DNA from: an uncultured Sulfitobacter sp. | GTDB taxonomy: Bacteria > Pseudomonadota > Alphaproteobacteria > Rhodobacterales > Rhodobacteraceae | NCBI RefSeq assembly: GCF_947499945.1 | Contig: NZ_CANMQD010000001.1 | Location: forward strand, 558,001 to 622,000 | Direction: 5' to 3' | Length of the DNA: 64,000 nucleotides | In this document: positions 29,309 through 38,484 of the stretch, in pieces | How positions within the stretch are numbered: the stretch's first letter is position 1 | How the letters are laid out: every line of letters begins with the position of its first letter | Translations under genes and position numbers: made by a program | The notes under the pieces: generated by a model | What the model was told of the DNA's origin: nothing | The model's input: only the letters and a program-made list of their open reading frames with translations | Databases searched by the model: none

Positions 29309-30019
29309 TTACGTTCGCGATTTTTCAAAAGCACTCCAGGCGCGCTCGAAGGTCTCGAAATCAAAACCTGCCTCACGCGCGGGTCCAAGGATCAGCGTTT
29401 CTGTCTCCTGCATCTTGTGGATTGCTGCAGCCAAACCTCCAAGCACCTCCATTGGGACTACAACTGCACCGTGACGATCCGCATGAATTAAATCACCCTG
29501 CGAAACAGTCATCCCGAAAATTGTGACAGGCGTGCCAATTTCGCGCACATGCACAAAACCGTGGCTTGGCCCGATTGAGCCAGCCACGACGGGGAATCCT
29601 GACGCCATGTCCCCCAGATCGCGCATCACTCCGTTGGTGAGCGCACCAGACATGCCGAACCCTTTATGGATAGTAGTGTTCACCTCGCCCCAATAGGCAC
29701 CGACGGCTTGGGGATAATCCAGATCCTCGACCACTGCCACAGAGGGCGTTGGCCCCTCGGACATCGCCTTGTAATAGGCCATGCGCCGCGCACGAATCAC
29801 AGCTGGCGCGTCTGTCGGTGGCTCCACGGCAGCAATCTTTGCCGTCACGGCAAAGCCGACAATCGCCCCGCCATCGGGATCAGAACACAACATCGTGCCT
29901 CGGGTAAACGCATCAAACCCGCGCCTGCCCTGCGCCACTTCAATGGCATTGCATACTGTCGGTGTATCCGCTGACCGCAGCAGCGCCAACAATGCCTTGT
30001 CCAGAACCTTATCCGTCAT
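29309..30019 (-). CDS. RraA-like / HMG aldolase family protein
   Basis: This 236-residue protein is of the RraA/4-hydroxy-4-methyl-2-oxoglutarate aldolase family. It shows the characteristic TNGVMRDLGDM (Arg-Asp metal and substrate site), SHGFVHVREIGTPV and GDLIHADRHGAVVVP segments. Enzyme members cleave or decarboxylate oxo-acids with a divalent metal; RraA itself lacks the enzymatic role. In this catabolic operon an aldolase or oxaloacetate decarboxylase-like step is more likely. It is the last gene of the minus-strand operon and overlaps the preceding gene by four bases. Confidence 0.8.
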   Translation of the reverse strand: MTDKVLDKALLALLRSADTPTVCNAIEVAQGRRGFDAFTRGTMLCSDPDGGAIVGFAVTAKIAAVEPPTDAPAVIRARRMAYYKAMSEGPTPSVAVVEDLDYPQAVGAYWGEVNTTIHKGFGMSGALTNGVMRDLGDMASGFPVVAGSIGPSHGFVHVREIGTPVTIFGMTVSQGDLIHADRHGAVVVPMEVLGGLAAAIHKMQETETLILGPAREAGFDFETFERAWSAFEKSRT

Positions 30020-30714
30020 GCGTCCTCCATCCAGCGAAGCAGTGCCGCCGTGGTTTGTTGTGGTTGCTCAAGGGTCGGCAGATGACCTGCCCCCTCAATG
30101 ATCTCCAGCACCGAGCTGACCACCAGCTCATGCATCAATTCATGCCGCGCCACTGGGCACAGACGGTCATCACGCCCGCACAGGACCAACGTCGGCACGC
30201 ACACCCCGCGTAACGTATCGCGTTGGTCTGGCCGCCCGCGCAGGGCCATAGACTGGCGTACAAATACATCCGCGCCAAGGTCCATTGCCATATCCATGCA
30301 CAGATCAAGGATCGCAGCACGTTGCGGCCCCTCGGTGAGGTAATTCGGCTTCATCTCCTCGCGCATGACTTGTTCAAGCTGCCCTGCCAGTGCCTTCTCC
30401 AACTGTGGCCCGCGCCGCACCTGCATTTCAGGCGCTTCAGCCAAAGGGTTGGTATCCATCAACGCCAATTTCGCCACCCGATCAGGCGCTTGGCGCAGCA
30501 CTTCCATCGCGACAATGCCCCCCATCGACAAACCGCCCAGCGCAAACATTGGCGGCGCATCGGCCAAGATCCCTGCCGCCAGCGCTTCCACCCGATCATG
30601 GCCACTCATGTCAGCCACAGTCACGGGCCAATTAGCCGAAAGCGCCTCAACTTGCGGCGCAAACAGCCGCGCATCGCACATCAATCCTGGCAACAGAACC
30701 AGAGGCATGATCAT
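30016..30714 (-). CDS. Alpha/beta-fold hydrolase
   Basis: This 232-residue serine hydrolase has nucleophile elbow GLSMGG (about residues 61-66), acid region CGRDDRLCPV and catalytic His in EGAGHLPTLEQP. It resembles small esterases and enol-lactone hydrolases of aromatic and sugar-acid pathways. There is no signal peptide, so it is cytoplasmic. It overlaps both neighbours by four bases, so it belongs to the catabolic operon. The substrate is unknown. Confidence 0.85.
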   Translation of the reverse strand: MIMPLVLLPGLMCDARLFAPQVEALSANWPVTVADMSGHDRVEALAAGILADAPPMFALGGLSMGGIVAMEVLRQAPDRVAKLALMDTNPLAEAPEMQVRRGPQLEKALAGQLEQVMREEMKPNYLTEGPQRAAILDLCMDMAMDLGADVFVRQSMALRGRPDQRDTLRGVCVPTLVLCGRDDRLCPVARHELMHELVVSSVLEIIEGAGHLPTLEQPQQTTAALLRWMEDA

Positions 30715-31835
30715 GACGCCAGCGCAGCCCCGTCCGCTAATGCCCGCAATTTCGCAAACGCGATATCAGGGTCAACCGCACCGAACCCCGCAAAAGTGCC
30801 AAAGCCACAATCGCTGCCCGCGATCACGCGGTCATGGCCCACCAGCGGGGTAAAGCGGTCAATCCGCTGCGCCACCAGTTCTGGATGCTCGACAAAATTG
30901 GTCGTGGTATCGACAACACCGGGCACCAGCACCTTACCGTCAGGAATGTCATTCTTGCGGTCGCGGAACACGGTCCACTCGTGGCCGTGACGCGGGTTGG
31001 ATGTCTCGAACAACACATACCGCGCCTTTGCCGACATCAGCGTGTCAAACATCGTGGCCATCGGCACATCGCACACATGCGGCCCCTCATAATTGCCCCA
31101 GCAGATGTGGATGCGCACTTTTTCTTCGGGAATGTCGCTCAGCGCGTGGTTAAGCGCCTCCACATGCATATTGGCGATCTTCACAAACTCCGCATCCGAC
31201 AGATCGTTGAACAACATATGCCGCGACAACGCCAGATCGGGACAATCCAGTTGCAGATCAAGCCCCGAAGCCACAATCGTCTCGTACTCCGCCTTCATTG
31301 CATCCGCCAAAGCGGCCAGATAGGCCTCGCGCGTTTTGTAAAAATCATTCTGCAAAAACAGGCTGATCACACCGGGCGACGCTGCGTTCATAAATCCGCG
31401 CGTGGCTCCATGCTCGGCCATACCTGCCTTGAGATTGGCGATATCCTTATCCAACTCACCCTGCCCCTTGGAGCGCACTTCACCCACACACATGGGCCGC
31501 GCATATTTTGGCGTCCCGCCCTCTTCGGTCAGCCGCTTCAAATAACCGGGAAACTGCTTGAGGTCCGCAGGCGCATTGCGCGGGCTGTCCCCGTCAAATC
31601 CGGTGTAGCGGTCCTTGACGTAGGTGGCATAGCTGATCTTGGACGTCTCGCCGTCCGACACAATCCCAACCCCTGCCACGACCTGCTTGGCCACAGTCTT
31701 GGAGACCGCCTTGGTCATCGCCGTATCAAACGCACCCTGAACGTAAGGCGTGTTATTCTCCCGCGCGAAAATGAAATCCACCACTTCCTGAGAGCGCGGC
31801 AACGACCCCACATGGGTTGTAAGAACTTTTGACAT
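30711..31835 (-). CDS. MetE-like (cobalamin-independent methionine synthase II family) zinc protein
   Basis: This 374-residue protein is like the C-terminal catalytic half of MetE, the form found in YxjG/YxjH and alkyl-CoM transferase relatives. The zinc ligands appear conserved: His and Cys in HICWGNYEGP, Glu in LFETSNPRHG and Cys in GSDCGFGTF. The start reads SKVLTTHVGSLPRS, typical of the family. The N-terminal half of true MetE is absent. In a catabolic operon it is more likely a thiol- or methyl-transfer enzyme acting on the pathway substrate than a methionine synthase; that is inference. Confidence 0.85.
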   Translation of the reverse strand: MSKVLTTHVGSLPRSQEVVDFIFARENNTPYVQGAFDTAMTKAVSKTVAKQVVAGVGIVSDGETSKISYATYVKDRYTGFDGDSPRNAPADLKQFPGYLKRLTEEGGTPKYARPMCVGEVRSKGQGELDKDIANLKAGMAEHGATRGFMNAASPGVISLFLQNDFYKTREAYLAALADAMKAEYETIVASGLDLQLDCPDLALSRHMLFNDLSDAEFVKIANMHVEALNHALSDIPEEKVRIHICWGNYEGPHVCDVPMATMFDTLMSAKARYVLFETSNPRHGHEWTVFRDRKNDIPDGKVLVPGVVDTTTNFVEHPELVAQRIDRFTPLVGHDRVIAGSDCGFGTFAGFGAVDPDIAFAKLRALADGAALAS

Positions 31836-31885
31836 AGCTGAGACCTCTTATTTGTTTTTAGCACGCAACCCACGATCACATCGCC

Positions 31886-32389
31886 TTAATCGGAAAGCAG
31901 ACCATTCGCGCCAAGATACACATCAGCGCCATGCTCTTCTTCCCAAGGCAACACAAAATGCGCAATCAGTTTGGTGTCCGCATCCTGTTGCGCAATTATT
32001 AGGTTAACATGAGAAAGCCATTCAGGATCGACCCACCCCGCAGGTGGTGTACCGTCAGCATTCAGGCCGTAGTGCACCCAATTCACTTTATTCACTTCCG
32101 ACTGATTCAGGGTGTATGATTCGTACCCAACACCTTCAATGAAATCGACAGCATGTCCGCGACAATTCTGCGCTAATGCACCCGCAAGCTCGGACAAACG
32201 ATCAGAGCCATAAGCGAGAAAGTCATTTACGCGGTCCGCAGCAACCTGTGGCATCGGCGCTTTCGGGTCATGCTCAAGCACCACAAATTCGACAGTAGTC
32301 CCAAGCAGCGGAACGAAAATCTCGCCATACCGCTCATTGGGATACGTCTCGTCTGGCACGGTCATGTCGCGAATTTCTTGCGGCGTCAT
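31886..32389 (-). CDS. Hypothetical protein of the catabolic operon
   Basis: This 167-residue soluble protein is one I do not recognise. It is acidic, has no membrane segment or signal, a single Cys near residue 94, and a Trp-rich second half (NWVHYGLN, GWVDPEWLSH, FVLPWEEEHG). It starts three bases after the bicupin gene stop and is followed by a 50-base gap before the MetE-like gene. Position suggests a pathway-specific enzyme or accessory protein. Confidence 0.7.
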   Translation of the reverse strand: MTPQEIRDMTVPDETYPNERYGEIFVPLLGTTVEFVVLEHDPKAPMPQVAADRVNDFLAYGSDRLSELAGALAQNCRGHAVDFIEGVGYESYTLNQSEVNKVNWVHYGLNADGTPPAGWVDPEWLSHVNLIIAQQDADTKLIAHFVLPWEEEHGADVYLGANGLLSD

Positions 32390-32392
32390 TTC

Positions 32393-33370
32393 TTATTCTT
32401 TCCACGTGGGGCCTGCGCCCTCACCCGTCGCCACAACATGAAACAGCGAGGCCTCTCCCGTCATTGACGGCACCGCACTATGCATCACCCCTTCAGGCAC
32501 CGACATCGTATCACCAGGGTTGAGCACGGCGCTATGTGTCGCGCCCTCCGCCTGCCACGTCACGTTCCAATGGCCCCGCATCGGCATCAGCACACTTGGC
32601 ACATCATGCATATGCATATCCGCCGTGGCAGAGCCGCGTGTCACAAGATGCACTTCAAATCCGGGCTTGTCGGGCAGCATCCCGTTCTCGCCAATCACCA
32701 GCGCGGGTTTGCGATCCCCAAGAGCGACCATATCCCAATACCGCGCCACATGACGCGGCACCACGTCAGCTGTTGTCGGCTCGGGATAGGCCTTCAACTC
32801 ATCCTCGGTCAGCACAGGCATGGGCGAGATACCCTCGGGCAAAGTCTGCCCCTTCTTGGTGTCATAAAGCTTGCCGTTACTCCCCAGCATCAGCCCGTGA
32901 TCCGCTGCATCCTCAATCACTTGCGGCGCCCAAATGACACCGCCGCCAGCATCATCACCGCCCAGCACGGCCATAATCATCCCGTAATCGGTGCCGATAT
33001 TCTCGAACCCGCGAAAGATGCCTGTGGGGATGTTGATGATATCCCCCTCTTCCAGCACGACCTCACCCGCCGTGCCATAGCGCCCCCAGAAAAACCGCCA
33101 GCGGCCCGACAGCACAAAAAACACCTCCGCCGTGCGGTGGGAATGCAGCGAGTTGCGGCACTTAGGCGGCTGCCCTGCGGCCCCGATGTTGAACCCGTGT
33201 GGAATACCGATATGCACATGCTGATCTGGGCTCTCCGAGACGCCACCGCCAATAATCGTAAAATTCTCTTTCTGGTCCGATCCAGGCGTATGCGCGTCAA
33301 TAAACGCAGTCTTACACGGCATCAGCTCACCATAGCGGACAATGCGGGCGTTCATTTGTTCGGGAGTCAT
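32393..33370 (-). CDS. Two-domain cupin protein
   Basis: This 325-residue bicupin resembles gentisate dioxygenase or quercetinase-like proteins. The first cupin has SLHSHRTAEVFFVLSG with the metal-binding His-x-His and Glu, then EEGDIINIPTGIFRGFEN. The second has DMHMHDVPSVLMPMRG and NPGDTMSVPEGVMHSA. Both domains therefore keep likely metal ligands. It overlaps the following SnoaL-like gene by four bases. It could be a dioxygenase, isomerase or hydrolase of the pathway; the substrate is unknown. Confidence 0.82.
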   Translation of the reverse strand: MTPEQMNARIVRYGELMPCKTAFIDAHTPGSDQKENFTIIGGGVSESPDQHVHIGIPHGFNIGAAGQPPKCRNSLHSHRTAEVFFVLSGRWRFFWGRYGTAGEVVLEEGDIINIPTGIFRGFENIGTDYGMIMAVLGGDDAGGGVIWAPQVIEDAADHGLMLGSNGKLYDTKKGQTLPEGISPMPVLTEDELKAYPEPTTADVVPRHVARYWDMVALGDRKPALVIGENGMLPDKPGFEVHLVTRGSATADMHMHDVPSVLMPMRGHWNVTWQAEGATHSAVLNPGDTMSVPEGVMHSAVPSMTGEASLFHVVATGEGAGPTWKE

Positions 33371-34365
33371 AGCGCACCTGTGTGCAAAAGGATCTGCTTC
33401 CAGATCGCGGTTTCGTCAAAGATTACGTATTCGCGGCGCAGCTTCGGCTCGGAACCGGTGATCGCGCCGAATTCAGCATGGGAAATGCCCATCACATAAA
33501 CCTCCGCGCCCGTCGGCTTGCCAAATCCGCCCCAGCCGGAGTGCTTGCCATGCAAGCTCCACCGCACCGCAGCACGTGGCGGCAGGGTAGGATCATCACG
33601 GCCAATCACATGGTGGACTTTGAACTCGGCATCGGGGAAGGCCGCGCGCAGCCCCATCCAGAACGTATCTGCATCGCCCCAGCCATGCCCCGTCACACCA
33701 CCGGGCAATTCCTGCTGGCAACCACGGTCATAGCTGGCAGGGATCGCGGCCATATCCGCACCCATGATCCGCGTCAGCAGATCGGCATAGCGTGCGCCCC
33801 ACTCGTTATCATTGCCGCGCCCTTTGTAGGGGCCAGGTTTGTCAATTGCGGGCGTAAACGGCTTGACCGCCGCCTCTGGCCCGCCCTCGGTTGCAATCAG
33901 ATCGCGGGCATATTGCTCGGGGTCCCAGCCCATCTGCCGCACAATCGCACCTTGGTCGCGGATCAGCCATTCATCATTGATTTGGTCGTTGATCGCATGA
34001 CAGTCGGCAATGATGCGGTAGCCAAGCTTTTTGCCCGTCGCCTTGCCGTAAACCCCGTCGCCCAGATGGGTCGCAGTGGAATAGATACGGTGCGAGGACA
34101 GCATCCCCTCCTCAGGCGTGCCGGACCAGATCACGTCCTCCCCCAATAATGTCCGATCAGGAAATTCCGCCAGCGTGGCCATAGTCGCCCCGATGACATT
34201 TTCGTTCCCGGTCACCACGGATGAGGGCGAGCGGACCACCAGGTCAGGCGTGTAATAATGGTGCAGCGTGGCAATCCCGCGCTCCTCCCAAATCTCGCGT
34301 GTAATCCCCAGAATATAGTCGGGAAAATCCTCGAACTTCTCTGAAAAACCCTTCATTGCGTCCAT
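33367..34365 (-). CDS. SnoaL-like (NTF2-fold) protein, paralog 1
   Basis: This 332-residue protein has two NTF2/SnoaL-like halves, the family often annotated as ester cyclase or polyketide cyclase. The first half reads IWEERGIATLHHYYTPDLVVRSP and the second GHGWGDADTFWMGLRAAFPDAEFKVHHVI. It is one of three double-SnoaL proteins in the locus. NTF2-fold enzymes include aldol cyclases, isomerases and dehydratases, so the reaction cannot be named. It overlaps the LacI gene end by 13 bases. Confidence 0.75.
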   Translation of the reverse strand: MDAMKGFSEKFEDFPDYILGITREIWEERGIATLHHYYTPDLVVRSPSSVVTGNENVIGATMATLAEFPDRTLLGEDVIWSGTPEEGMLSSHRIYSTATHLGDGVYGKATGKKLGYRIIADCHAINDQINDEWLIRDQGAIVRQMGWDPEQYARDLIATEGGPEAAVKPFTPAIDKPGPYKGRGNDNEWGARYADLLTRIMGADMAAIPASYDRGCQQELPGGVTGHGWGDADTFWMGLRAAFPDAEFKVHHVIGRDDPTLPPRAAVRWSLHGKHSGWGGFGKPTGAEVYVMGISHAEFGAITGSEPKLRREYVIFDETAIWKQILLHTGAL

Positions 34366-35387
34366 CCTTCTGGTATTCTGGCCGATCCTCGCAGGATCAA
34401 AGGCCCTTCAATTTCAATCTTCTGCGAGGGGCGCGCCGCATCCGTAATCTGCCCCAAAAGCGTGTCCACAGTCGCCTCAACCATACGATTGAGCGGCTGG
34501 CGCAAAGTTGTCAGATCATAGGCCGCCCAAGCGGCCAGCGGCACATCATCATAGCCCACAACCGATACGTCTTTCGGCACTGACAGCCCCAACTCCCCGC
34601 GCAGCGTGTCCATAACGGCAAACGCCATATGGTCATTGCCCACAAATATCGCGTCGGTCGCGTCGCTTCGCGCCATGAGATCACGGGTGGCCTGCGCCGC
34701 AATCTCGCGGTCAAAATGCCCGTCGATCACAGTGACAGGTTCCATGCCACGCGCCGCCAACCCTTCGCAAAATCCACGCGCACGGTCACGGCCCGTCGAG
34801 GACCCCTCCCACCCCGCAATATGCGCAATCCGTTTATGCCCGCCAGCAATCAGGAACTCTGCAATCCGTGCGCCACCTGCCACATTGGCAGACGTCACCG
34901 AGGATATCCCACCCCCATCCTGCCCACGGTTGAACATCACCACAGGGATGCCCGCATCCGCACAGCGCTGGGTCAGATCGTTGGTCATGCCGACACTGGC
35001 CGTGATGATCCCCGCCACCTGATAGTCCATGAGGTCATGCACAACCTTCTCAACCGCGTCCTCGTCATTGGGTGCCATAAACACCAGCACATGATAGCCC
35101 TGATCCTGAAGCGCGTTCGACAACCGCTCCAACGCCAGCGGGTAAAACTGGTTGTTCAAATAGGCAACCACCAGCCCGATCATCTTGCTCTTGCCCGTGA
35201 TCATCGCACGGGCCAGCGGATTGGGACGGTATCCCAAATGCTCGGCCGCCTTGCGCACTTTGATCACTGTCTGCGGTGAGGCCGACGCCCCCGAAAACAC
35301 ACGGCTCACCGCCGACTGGCTGACCCCTGCGCGCCGCGCAACATGCAGTGATGTGACCTTTCCCTCGGGCATCAGTCGGCTGTCCAA
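34353..35387 (-). CDS. LacI-family transcriptional regulator
   Basis: This 344-residue repressor-type protein has an N-terminal helix-turn-helix (TSLHVARRAGVSQSAVSRVFSG), hinge helix (NPLARAMITGKS) and periplasmic-binding-protein-like sensor domain to the C-terminus. It is encoded inside the operon it probably controls. Two LacI-type operators lie in the divergent promoter region at 39538-39552 and 39662-39676. The chosen ATG overlaps the end of the SDR gene and is preceded by GGGGG. An alternative ATG five codons later overlaps the SDR stop as TGATG. The effector is presumably the pathway substrate or an intermediate. Confidence 0.92.
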   Translation of the reverse strand: MDSRLMPEGKVTSLHVARRAGVSQSAVSRVFSGASASPQTVIKVRKAAEHLGYRPNPLARAMITGKSKMIGLVVAYLNNQFYPLALERLSNALQDQGYHVLVFMAPNDEDAVEKVVHDLMDYQVAGIITASVGMTNDLTQRCADAGIPVVMFNRGQDGGGISSVTSANVAGGARIAEFLIAGGHKRIAHIAGWEGSSTGRDRARGFCEGLAARGMEPVTVIDGHFDREIAAQATRDLMARSDATDAIFVGNDHMAFAVMDTLRGELGLSVPKDVSVVGYDDVPLAAWAAYDLTTLRQPLNRMVEATVDTLLGQITDAARPSQKIEIEGPLILRGSARIPEGWTQ

Positions 35388-36136
35388 CCCCCGTCAATAA
35401 GCAGGCTGGTCCCCGTCATTAACGCCGATGCATCCGAGGCCAGAAACACAATCGGCCCCATCATATCCTCGATCTCGCCCACACGGCCCAGCTTTATCAT
35501 GCTCTCGATCCATGCCCGCCGCTCTGGAATGGCCAATGTCTGCTCGGCCAGCGGCGTGCGGATGAACGTCGGGCACAGCGTATTGACGCGGATGCCCTTT
35601 GGCCCCCACTCAATCGCCATCGACTTGGTCATCCCTTCCAGCGCGTGTTTCGTGGCGCAATACACCGCACGGTCAATCCCGCCCACATGACCCATCTGCG
35701 AGGATATGTTGATAAGGCTGCCGCCCCTGCCCGCCTCGATCAGACCGCGTCCGACATTGCGCGTCAGGAAATAGGCCGCCTTCACATTGAGGTCGGTCAC
35801 GGCATCATAATCCGCTGGCGTTGTCTCAACCGCAGCCGAATGCCGCGCCAGACCTGCTGAATTCACCAGCACATCAAACGGCCCATGCGCCGCCACAGCC
35901 GCCTGCGTCGCGGCAATATCCGTGATATCCAGCTGCAAACTCTGCGCCGACATACCCGCCGCCGTCATCTGCGCCGTCACAGCCTCCAGCGCCACGGCCC
36001 CCCGCGCCACCAGCACCACATGCGCCCCCGCCTCTCCCAAGGCGACCGCAGCGGCGAGGCCAATGCCCGAACTGGCCCCCGTCACAAGCGCACGCTTGCC
36101 TTCAAGGCGGAAACTCGGTGTCTGTGGCAGGCTCAT
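35372..36136 (-). CDS. Short-chain dehydrogenase/reductase
   Basis: This 254-residue classical SDR has the nucleotide-binding motif TGASSGIG, followed by NSAG, catalytic YCATKHA (Tyr-x-x-x-Lys) and upstream Ser in ISSQMG. The closing segment, DGGWTAD, is typical. The family oxidises or reduces alcohol groups with NAD(P). It overlaps the SnoaL-like gene upstream by four bases and the LacI gene downstream by 16. It probably carries out one redox step in the sugar- or polyol-like pathway. Confidence 0.9.
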   Translation of the reverse strand: MSLPQTPSFRLEGKRALVTGASSGIGLAAAVALGEAGAHVVLVARGAVALEAVTAQMTAAGMSAQSLQLDITDIAATQAAVAAHGPFDVLVNSAGLARHSAAVETTPADYDAVTDLNVKAAYFLTRNVGRGLIEAGRGGSLINISSQMGHVGGIDRAVYCATKHALEGMTKSMAIEWGPKGIRVNTLCPTFIRTPLAEQTLAIPERRAWIESMIKLGRVGEIEDMMGPIVFLASDASALMTGTSLLIDGGWTAD

Positions 36137-37158
36137 GAGAACTGTCCTTCTGGCAATGTAATCGGGCCCAGATTGCGGGCCTTGTTAAACTCGCCCATGC
36201 GGCCAAAGACATCCACCCCCAGCTGGCGGTAGATATCAATCAGATCAATCAGCACCCAGTTTTCGCGGATCAGCCCGTCTTCCATGCGCCAGAAATCAAG
36301 CGACCGCATGAGGATTTCGCGCCCAGCAGGCGCAATCCCCATCCACTCCCCCTCACTTACCGTGAGGCGCATATTGGGCCAACCTGTCTCACAGACATAC
36401 TCCCCTTGGGCGAACCAATGCGACATCAGATCCCCCATCGCATCCAGCTTGCGATCAGGCATCGCCTTGAGAAACGGTATCTGGTGCCAGTTGCGGAACC
36501 CCGCAATCCCGCGCCCCGTGCCAATGCCTGCAGGCCCGTACCAGTTGCTGCGCGGATGCCAGTATGTCTCCAGCTTCATCACCGCAGGATCAGGCTCAGC
36601 AGGATGCTTGCACAGGTCTGTCAGCATCGCGATCACATGATCCATCGTGGCGCTGCCATCGCCATCCGCAACCAACCCGTCTTGCGTCATCGGCGCAGGG
36701 GTGGCGATGAATTTGCCCAGCTGCGGGGCCAGCGGCCATGCCCGCGCCTGCATCATCACTTCGGGAATGTCCCAGATGATCTGGGCCTGCGTGACCCGTC
36801 CGCCTTCAATGCGAAAGAACTCGTGATAGCGCATATGCACCAGATGCCCCGTGGGCGGAATATCCAGCCACGGGCGCAGCATCGTGCCCATGTAATTGCC
36901 CATACACCCGACCCAGACCTCGCCCTCGGGTGTGGTATTGGTCAGCGTAATCATATCGCGCCGCTCAAGATCGGGCATCGCCTCAAGCAGGGGCGCATAC
37001 ATCCGCTCAAACACATCCTTGCCAGCAATATCGCCAATCGGCGCACACATATGGATCACCGCATCGGGCGCAATCACGCCCAGCGCGTCGCGCAGACCAT
37101 CAGCCGTGGCTGTCGCCAGCGCCTTTTGCAGCGGCACCAATGCCGCATGCATCGTCAT
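36133..37158 (-). CDS. SnoaL-like (NTF2-fold) protein, paralog 2
   Basis: This 341-residue double NTF2-like protein belongs to the same group as paralogs 1 and 3. Its first half reads [21 protein letters not shown], with [26 protein letters not shown]. The start is taken at 37158 because that ATG overlaps the HisD-like stop as ATGA. The longer frame upstream, to 37344, lies wholly inside the HisD-like gene. The C-terminal part ([28 protein letters not shown]) closely matches paralog 3 in layout. Confidence 0.78.
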   Translation of the reverse strand: MTMHAALVPLQKALATATADGLRDALGVIAPDAVIHMCAPIGDIAGKDVFERMYAPLLEAMPDLERRDMITLTNTTPEGEVWVGCMGNYMGTMLRPWLDIPPTGHLVHMRYHEFFRIEGGRVTQAQIIWDIPEVMMQARAWPLAPQLGKFIATPAPMTQDGLVADGDGSATMDHVIAMLTDLCKHPAEPDPAVMKLETYWHPRSNWYGPAGIGTGRGIAGFRNWHQIPFLKAMPDRKLDAMGDLMSHWFAQGEYVCETGWPNMRLTVSEGEWMGIAPAGREILMRSLDFWRMEDGLIRENWVLIDLIDIYRQLGVDVFGRMGEFNKARNLGPITLPEGQFS

Positions 37159-38465
37159 TCCGCCGCAGTCCCGTAGGCGACATTCTTCCCGCCATAGCGC
37201 CGCACGCGCACATTGCACTGCTCCGCATGACCGACAAACCCCTCCAGCATACACAGCCGCGAGCCATATTCGCCCACGGTCGTCGCCGCCTCGTCGCTCG
37301 TAATCCGCTGGTAGCTGTGGGTCTTGAGGAATTTCCCCACCCAAAGGCCACCGGTATACCGCCCTGCTTTTTTCGTGGGCAGAGTATGGTTCGTCCCGAT
37401 CACCTTATCCCCATTGGCCACATTGGTCCGCGGGCCAAGGAACAGCGCCCCGTAGCTGTGCATATGCTCCAAGAACCAGTCATCACGGTCCGTCATCACC
37501 TGCACATGCTCATAGGCCATATCGTTGGCAACACTCAGCATTTCCTCATGCGTATCGCAGAGGATCACATCACCATAGTCACGCCAGCTGACCGCAGCCG
37601 TCTCCCGCGTGGGCAAAATCTCCAACAAACGGTCAATCTCCGCCAATGTCTCCTCCGCCAACTTGCGGCTGGTGGTGATCAGGCACGAAGGCGAGTTATA
37701 GCCATGCTCCGCCTGCCCCAGCAGGTCAGTCGCGCACAGCTCCGCATCGACTGTGTCATCTGCAATCACCATCGTCTCGGTTGGTCCTGCAAAGAGATCA
37801 ATGCCGACGCGCCCAAACAACTGCCGCTTGGCCTCCGCCACAAAGGCATTGCCGGGTCCGACCAGCATATGCACAGGCTCGATCGTCTCCGTGCCGATCG
37901 CCATCGCGCCCACGGCTTGCATCCCGCCCATAACGTAAATCTCATGCGCCCCACCCAGCTGCATCGCGGCCACAATCGCAGGATGCGGCGCACCATTCAT
38001 CGGCGGGGCGGATGCCACAATGCGCGGCACACCCGCCACAGTCGCCGTCAACACGGACATATGGGCCGAAGCCACCATCGGAAACTTCCCCCCCGGCACA
38101 TAGCACCCCACCGATTGCACAGGAATATTCTTATGCCCAAGGATCACACCCGGCATCGTCTCGACTTCGATATCGGTCATGCTCGCCCGCTGTGCTTCGG
38201 CGAATGTCCTGATCTGGGTCTGGGCAAACTTGATGTCCTCCATGTCCCGCGTGCTGACCTTCTGCATCGCTGCTTCGATCTCGGAGGCACCCAGACGAAA
38301 GTTGGCAGGCTCGTATTTGTCAAACTTCGCCGACAACTCACGGATCGCCGCATCGCCCCGCGCCTCGATATCGCCCAGCGTCGCCTCCACCGTCTTGCGC
38401 ACGGCGGCATCATCCTCCGCACGCTCGGACTCGGGCTTGCCTGATTTCATGTGAGTAATTGTCAT
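37155..38465 (-). CDS. HisD-like NAD-dependent dehydrogenase
   Basis: This 436-residue protein is of the histidinol dehydrogenase superfamily. The residues used in HisD catalysis and zinc binding appear kept: Gln and His in LGQAEHG, Glu-His in MAYEHVQV, Asp in [11 protein letters not shown] and His in GFVGHAEQC. Its setting in an ABC-transporter and LacI operon, with no other his gene nearby, argues for a catabolic alcohol dehydrogenase. A described example of this is HpsN, the sulfopropanediol dehydrogenase of roseobacters. Whether it is HpsN itself cannot be told, and no other hps genes are here. A good ribosome-binding site (GAGGT) precedes the ATG. Confidence 0.85.
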   Translation of the reverse strand: MTITHMKSGKPESERAEDDAAVRKTVEATLGDIEARGDAAIRELSAKFDKYEPANFRLGASEIEAAMQKVSTRDMEDIKFAQTQIRTFAEAQRASMTDIEVETMPGVILGHKNIPVQSVGCYVPGGKFPMVASAHMSVLTATVAGVPRIVASAPPMNGAPHPAIVAAMQLGGAHEIYVMGGMQAVGAMAIGTETIEPVHMLVGPGNAFVAEAKRQLFGRVGIDLFAGPTETMVIADDTVDAELCATDLLGQAEHGYNSPSCLITTSRKLAEETLAEIDRLLEILPTRETAAVSWRDYGDVILCDTHEEMLSVANDMAYEHVQVMTDRDDWFLEHMHSYGALFLGPRTNVANGDKVIGTNHTLPTKKAGRYTGGLWVGKFLKTHSYQRITSDEAATTVGEYGSRLCMLEGFVGHAEQCNVRVRRYGGKNVAYGTAAE

Positions 38466-38484
38466 GTCAGTCTACCTCAAGAAA

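Noticed and set aside
37159..37344. Upstream extension of SnoaL-like paralog 2
   Set aside because: It lies within the HisD-like gene; the ATG overlapping that gene's stop gives a product of the same length as the paralogs.
37140..38444. 434-codon plus-strand frame opposite the HisD-like gene
   Set aside because: It is the antisense shadow of a gene with conserved catalytic residues; its product is His/Arg-rich and matches nothing.
37155..38465. hisD of histidine biosynthesis
   Set aside because: No other his gene is near, and the gene lies in a LacI-controlled transport and catabolic operon.
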